Origin: Sphingomonas sp. S2-65
GTDB taxonomy: Bacteria > Pseudomonadota > Alphaproteobacteria > Sphingomonadales > Sphingomonadaceae
NCBI RefSeq assembly: GCF_021513175.1
Contig: NZ_CP090953.1
Span: 925,001-989,000 of the forward strand
DNA length: 64,000 nucleotides
Direction of reading: 5' to 3'
The notes under the pieces were generated by a model. The model made no database searches. It worked only from the letters and a program-made list of their open reading frames with translations, and was not told the origin of the DNA. Below are positions 61,381 through 64,000 of this stretch, in pieces (the stretch's first letter is position 1; each line of letters starts with the position of its first letter). The position numbers and the translations under genes are program-made.

Positions 61381-63027
61381 TCAGGCCGAAGCGTTGGGGC
61401 GCGCGGCACGAGGTCCGGCCGCGCCGATCCGTTCCAGCCCGCCCAGCGCCCGCCGGAAGTCGCGCGGGCTTTGTCCCGCGATCCGCCTGAAGCTGCGTTC
61501 GAAATGGCTGAGGTCCGCGAACCCGACGCTCAGCGCCACATCGGTGATGCTGCGCCGCATCTCCGCAGCCAGCATTTCGCGCGCACGGTGCACGCGGATA
61601 TGGCACAGCAGCGCCTTGAACGGCATGCCGATGCTCGTCCGGAACAGATAGCTCAGATGCGAAGAGCTGACATTGGCATGCCATGCCAGTTGCGGCAACG
61701 TGATCGCCTCGCCGTGATGACCGCCCAGATAGGTCAACGCGCGGCGCAGCGCCTCGTGCATCCCCCCCAGCGCCGCCCGATCCGTCCCCAGCGCCGCCTG
61801 CACCCATCGGCTCGCGTCCACCGCCGCGCCGTCGGCATCCTCCGCGTCCTCGCTCCCCTCTGCGAAGAGCCCCGGCGCGTGCTGGAAGATGTCGCCGCGC
61901 CCGATCGGGCGCCCTTCGGTCATCACCGCCAGCCTGGCGATCACCCGCTCCAGCTCGGACAAATTCTCCGGCCAGCTATGCGCCTTGCACATCGCCACCA
62001 GCGCGTCGGTGCGCTTCTCCTCCGCGCGGTATCCGTTGCGCTCCAGCGCCTGGCCGATCAGTGCCTCGATGTCGCCGGTCCGCTCGCGAAGCGGCGGTAT
62101 CACCGCCGAAAGGAAGTCTAGTTCGGCAAGCAGCGCGCGCGAGAATTGCCCGTCTCGGGCCAGCGCGTGGAGGTCGGTGGTGGTCGACGCGATCAGCCGC
62201 ACGGACTCGCGCTTGGACGAAGGCAGCCACTGGTCCAGCCGCGACGGCAGATATTGCGGGAGTTGCTTCTGAAGGCCCGGATCGAGCTCGTCGATCCCGC
62301 TCAGGAACAGCGTACCGCCCGCGGCCTGCTGGATCCACGACCCCGGAGAGCCCGAGGCATCCGCGCACTCGACCTGGAAAAAGGGGCCGGCCGCATGTGC
62401 GCTGCTGCAATGGATCGTCGCGGCGATCAGCGCCTTTTCCGTGCCGAACTCGCCGCGAAGCAACACCGGCAGGTCGCCGCGCGCCGCGGCTTCGAGGAAC
62501 CGCTCCAGGTCGCGCAGCGGCTTGCTCATGCCGACCAGCATCAGCGGCCGGCCAAGACGCTGCTCGGCCCAGCGCCGGACTTCGTAGCGCTTGACGATCA
62601 ACCCGCAATGCCGCGCGAAATGGCCCAGCGCCTCCAAAGCGGGATCATCCGCAGCCAGGGCGGTGGGCATATCGAGCAGCAACTCGCCAAGCTCGTTTCC
62701 GGCATAGCAGATGGGAAAACGGAGCGAGCGCTGCGCTCCGTCCGGCTCCACGGCCGCCGCGCCTGCGGCTGGCGGCCATGCATCGTGATAGCCACTCGCC
62801 GGCACTTGCTCGGCGGCAGGCTCGCTGAGCCAGTCGGTGGCGGTGGCCCCACCATGGTGACCGATCACCAGCGTGCCTACCCCGCGCAGCCGGATCGATC
62901 CGCCGATCGGGCGCACCTGCTCCGCGACTGCGCGCATCAGCGCGTCGAGCAGGTCCGGAAGCTTCCGGAATGGACCCGAAATGCTGGTCAGCATCTCGTC
63001 TCCCAGGTGCTCGGCGGAAAAGGCCAT
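61381..63027 (-). CDS. degenerate NtrC-like AAA+ domain fused to an AraC-type DNA-binding domain
   Basis: This 548-residue protein has three parts. Residues 1-150 form a GAF-like N-terminal region. Residues 160-385 resemble a sigma-54 activator AAA+ domain, but Walker A reads GEFGTEKA (192-199) and the Walker B position reads LFLSGIDEL (240-248), without its acidic pair. The GAFTGA loop is missing (FFQVECADASGSP there), while IPPLRERTGDI is kept. Residues 425-527 are an AraC-type double helix-turn-helix (LPQLAWHANVSSSHLSYLFR, then ITDVALSVGFADLSHFERSFRRIAG). So it should bind DNA as AraC does, with the AAA+ part used for sensing or assembly rather than sigma-54 activation. ATG 62994, after GGGAG, is an alternative start. 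Confidence 0.8.
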   Translation of the reverse strand: MAFSAEHLGDEMLTSISGPFRKLPDLLDALMRAVAEQVRPIGGSIRLRGVGTLVIGHHGGATATDWLSEPAAEQVPASGYHDAWPPAAGAAAVEPDGAQRSLRFPICYAGNELGELLLDMPTALAADDPALEALGHFARHCGLIVKRYEVRRWAEQRLGRPLMLVGMSKPLRDLERFLEAAARGDLPVLLRGEFGTEKALIAATIHCSSAHAAGPFFQVECADASGSPGSWIQQAAGGTLFLSGIDELDPGLQKQLPQYLPSRLDQWLPSSKRESVRLIASTTTDLHALARDGQFSRALLAELDFLSAVIPPLRERTGDIEALIGQALERNGYRAEEKRTDALVAMCKAHSWPENLSELERVIARLAVMTEGRPIGRGDIFQHAPGLFAEGSEDAEDADGAAVDASRWVQAALGTDRAALGGMHEALRRALTYLGGHHGEAITLPQLAWHANVSSSHLSYLFRTSIGMPFKALLCHIRVHRAREMLAAEMRRSITDVALSVGFADLSHFERSFRRIAGQSPRDFRRALGGLERIGAAGPRAARPNASA

Positions 63028-63197
63028 GTCGCTCGGATCAGTTGGATGAGGAACGGCGCTGTGGCCGCGGCGAGCCGGACGCCCCTTCCGGTGGATTGTT
63101 GCTCATCTTCCCTCTCCCCCAAACCCCGGCTTACCATTGCAGCGCCGATGACACCCCGAAGCAAGATCGGGGGGTGCGGAAGTGCGACCGAAATGGG

Positions 63198-64000
63198 TCA
63201 CTGCAGGAAGTGGACTTCGGGCCGCGCCACCTGGACGGGGGGACCGCTCAACAGCCCTTGGGTGATCTGAACCGCGTCCTGGGCCGCGCTCGGGTGGATC
63301 CGTCCCAGCAACGTCGAAACGGCAGGATCGAGCGGCGTCCGCATGAACTCCGCATCCAGCTGGAGCCATCCCCCGTCCGCGCCATAGACGACATAGGGGC
63401 TGGGGCAGCGCCGCAGGCCCGTTGCCTGCGCGAGCAGTTGCTCGCGTCCGTGCTGCACCATCTCCCACAGATTGGGGGTGCCCGCGAACAGCTGGAGACC
63501 AGCAACGGCACGCTGCAGCCCATATTGGGCGAGCGTCAGGATCGCGACGACCCGGTCGCTCAGCCTCGCCTGGATCACTGCGTTCGCGTGCGCGTCATAC
63601 TGGTTGGCGGCAGGGGGCAGGAAGTCGAAGATCGCTCGCTCTGCGCCGCCCACATTGGGGTTCTGCCGCAAATGCACCAGGTCGGCATAGGCCTGTGCCA
63701 AGGACTGGCGGCGCACCGCGTCCGCGATCTGGGGAAGATAGCGGATGATCGAGACGGCGTCCCGATCCTGCGGCTGCGCCTGGAGATGTTGCGCGGTCTG
63801 GACTTCGCTCCAACCGCGCACCTGCTCCAGGTGCGAGAGGCCGGTGATCCCCGCGCTCAGGGCACGCATACGGCTATTCAGCACCGTCTGAATGGCGAAC
63901 AGGTCGCGGCGTTGGAGCGGCGCATCGAGCTGGCGCCATATGTCGGTCGAGACGATGGCGCCGGTGCTGTACACCGTCGAGATCAGGACGCCCTGATCGG
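63198..64000 (-). CDS. unknown protein, partial at the window edge
   Basis: The frame is open from the right edge (DQGVLISTVYSTGAIVSTDIWRQ) to a stop at 63198, so the N-terminus lies outside the window; a GTG at 63974 is only an internal candidate. The visible part, about 267 residues, is helical (LQRRDLFAIQTVLNSRMRAL, LAQAYADLVHLRQ), soluble, and ends ARPEVHFLQ. I recognise no family. It is co-directional with the AAA+/AraC regulator. Confidence 0.6.
   Translation of the reverse strand, partial: DQGVLISTVYSTGAIVSTDIWRQLDAPLQRRDLFAIQTVLNSRMRALSAGITGLSHLEQVRGWSEVQTAQHLQAQPQDRDAVSIIRYLPQIADAVRRQSLAQAYADLVHLRQNPNVGGAERAIFDFLPPAANQYDAHANAVIQARLSDRVVAILTLAQYGLQRAVAGLQLFAGTPNLWEMVQHGREQLLAQATGLRRCPSPYVVYGADGGWLQLDAEFMRTPLDPAVSTLLGRIHPSAAQDAVQITQGLLSGPPVQVARPEVHFLQ

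Noticed and set aside
61381-63027. Ordinary sigma-54-dependent activator
   Set aside because: GAFTGA is missing, both Walker motifs are altered, and the C-terminal domain is AraC-type rather than Fis-type.

Overview
The window looks like a chromosomal segment of a sphingomonad (Sphingomonas or a close relative, Alphaproteobacteria). This rests on very high GC with strong GC3 bias, a large TonB-dependent receptor next to glycoside hydrolases and a tryptophan-halogenase-like protein, many ATGA/GTGA stop-start overlaps, intergenic palindromes with a CGTCATCCCGGCC core, and a tRNA-Glu with encoded CCA. No insertion sequence, prophage, CRISPR array or rRNA was seen. The taxonomy is inferred from protein and layout resemblance, not from a search.

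Region 1 (1-20962) is carbohydrate catabolism. After the tail of a NUDIX-like gene comes a xyloglucan locus. A leftward arm carries a GH31 alpha-xylosidase with a PA14 insert, a GH35 beta-galactosidase and a TonB-dependent receptor. A rightward arm carries a halogenase-like flavoprotein and a GH74 endo-xyloglucanase. The two arms share a divergent promoter with a LacI-type palindrome. Next is an oxidative L-fucose module: fuconate dehydratase, mutarotase, aldo/keto reductase, short-chain dehydrogenase, IclR regulator, SGNH esterase, GH29 alpha-L-fucosidase, FucP permease and fuconolactonase. Together these can strip fucose, galactose and xylose from fucosylated xyloglucan and carry fucose to the diketo-deoxy acid. 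The last hydrolase is not in the window.

Region 2 (20977-34068) holds a metallophosphoesterase, a small acidic protein, a ferredoxin/flavodoxin-NADP reductase, the CstA pyruvate/peptide transporter with its YbdD partner, and a tightly coupled eight-gene propionyl-CoA operon: pccB, small membrane protein, epimerase, enoyl-CoA hydratase, methylmalonyl-CoA mutase, bioB, small membrane protein, pccA.

Region 3 (34169-40144) is a mix: class II aldolase-like protein, DODA-type dioxygenase, an orphan [2Fe-2S] oxidoreductase subunit, a Q/R-rich RcnB-like protein, a prolyl 4-hydroxylase-like enzyme, RecJ and tRNA-Glu.

Region 4 (40309-51334) pairs a GH130 phosphorylase-like gene with a convergent eukaryotic-type phosphomannomutase-like HAD gene. 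These lie at the end of a pentose-phosphate run: rpiA, tkt, a transaldolase-phosphoglucose isomerase fusion, gnd, zwf and a Cof-type HAD phosphatase.

Region 5 (51379-64000) holds a DUF885 lipoprotein and a chaperone-usher fimbrial cluster: tip-like protein, usher, chaperone, major pilin, a second subunit and a divergently transcribed third subunit. Likely regulators follow: a receiver-less OmpR-type winged-helix protein and a large protein joining a degenerate NtrC-like AAA+ domain to an AraC-type DNA-binding domain. A gene of unknown function runs off the right edge. The fimbrial cluster with its unusual regulators and RNA/DNA structures is the least conventional part of the window.
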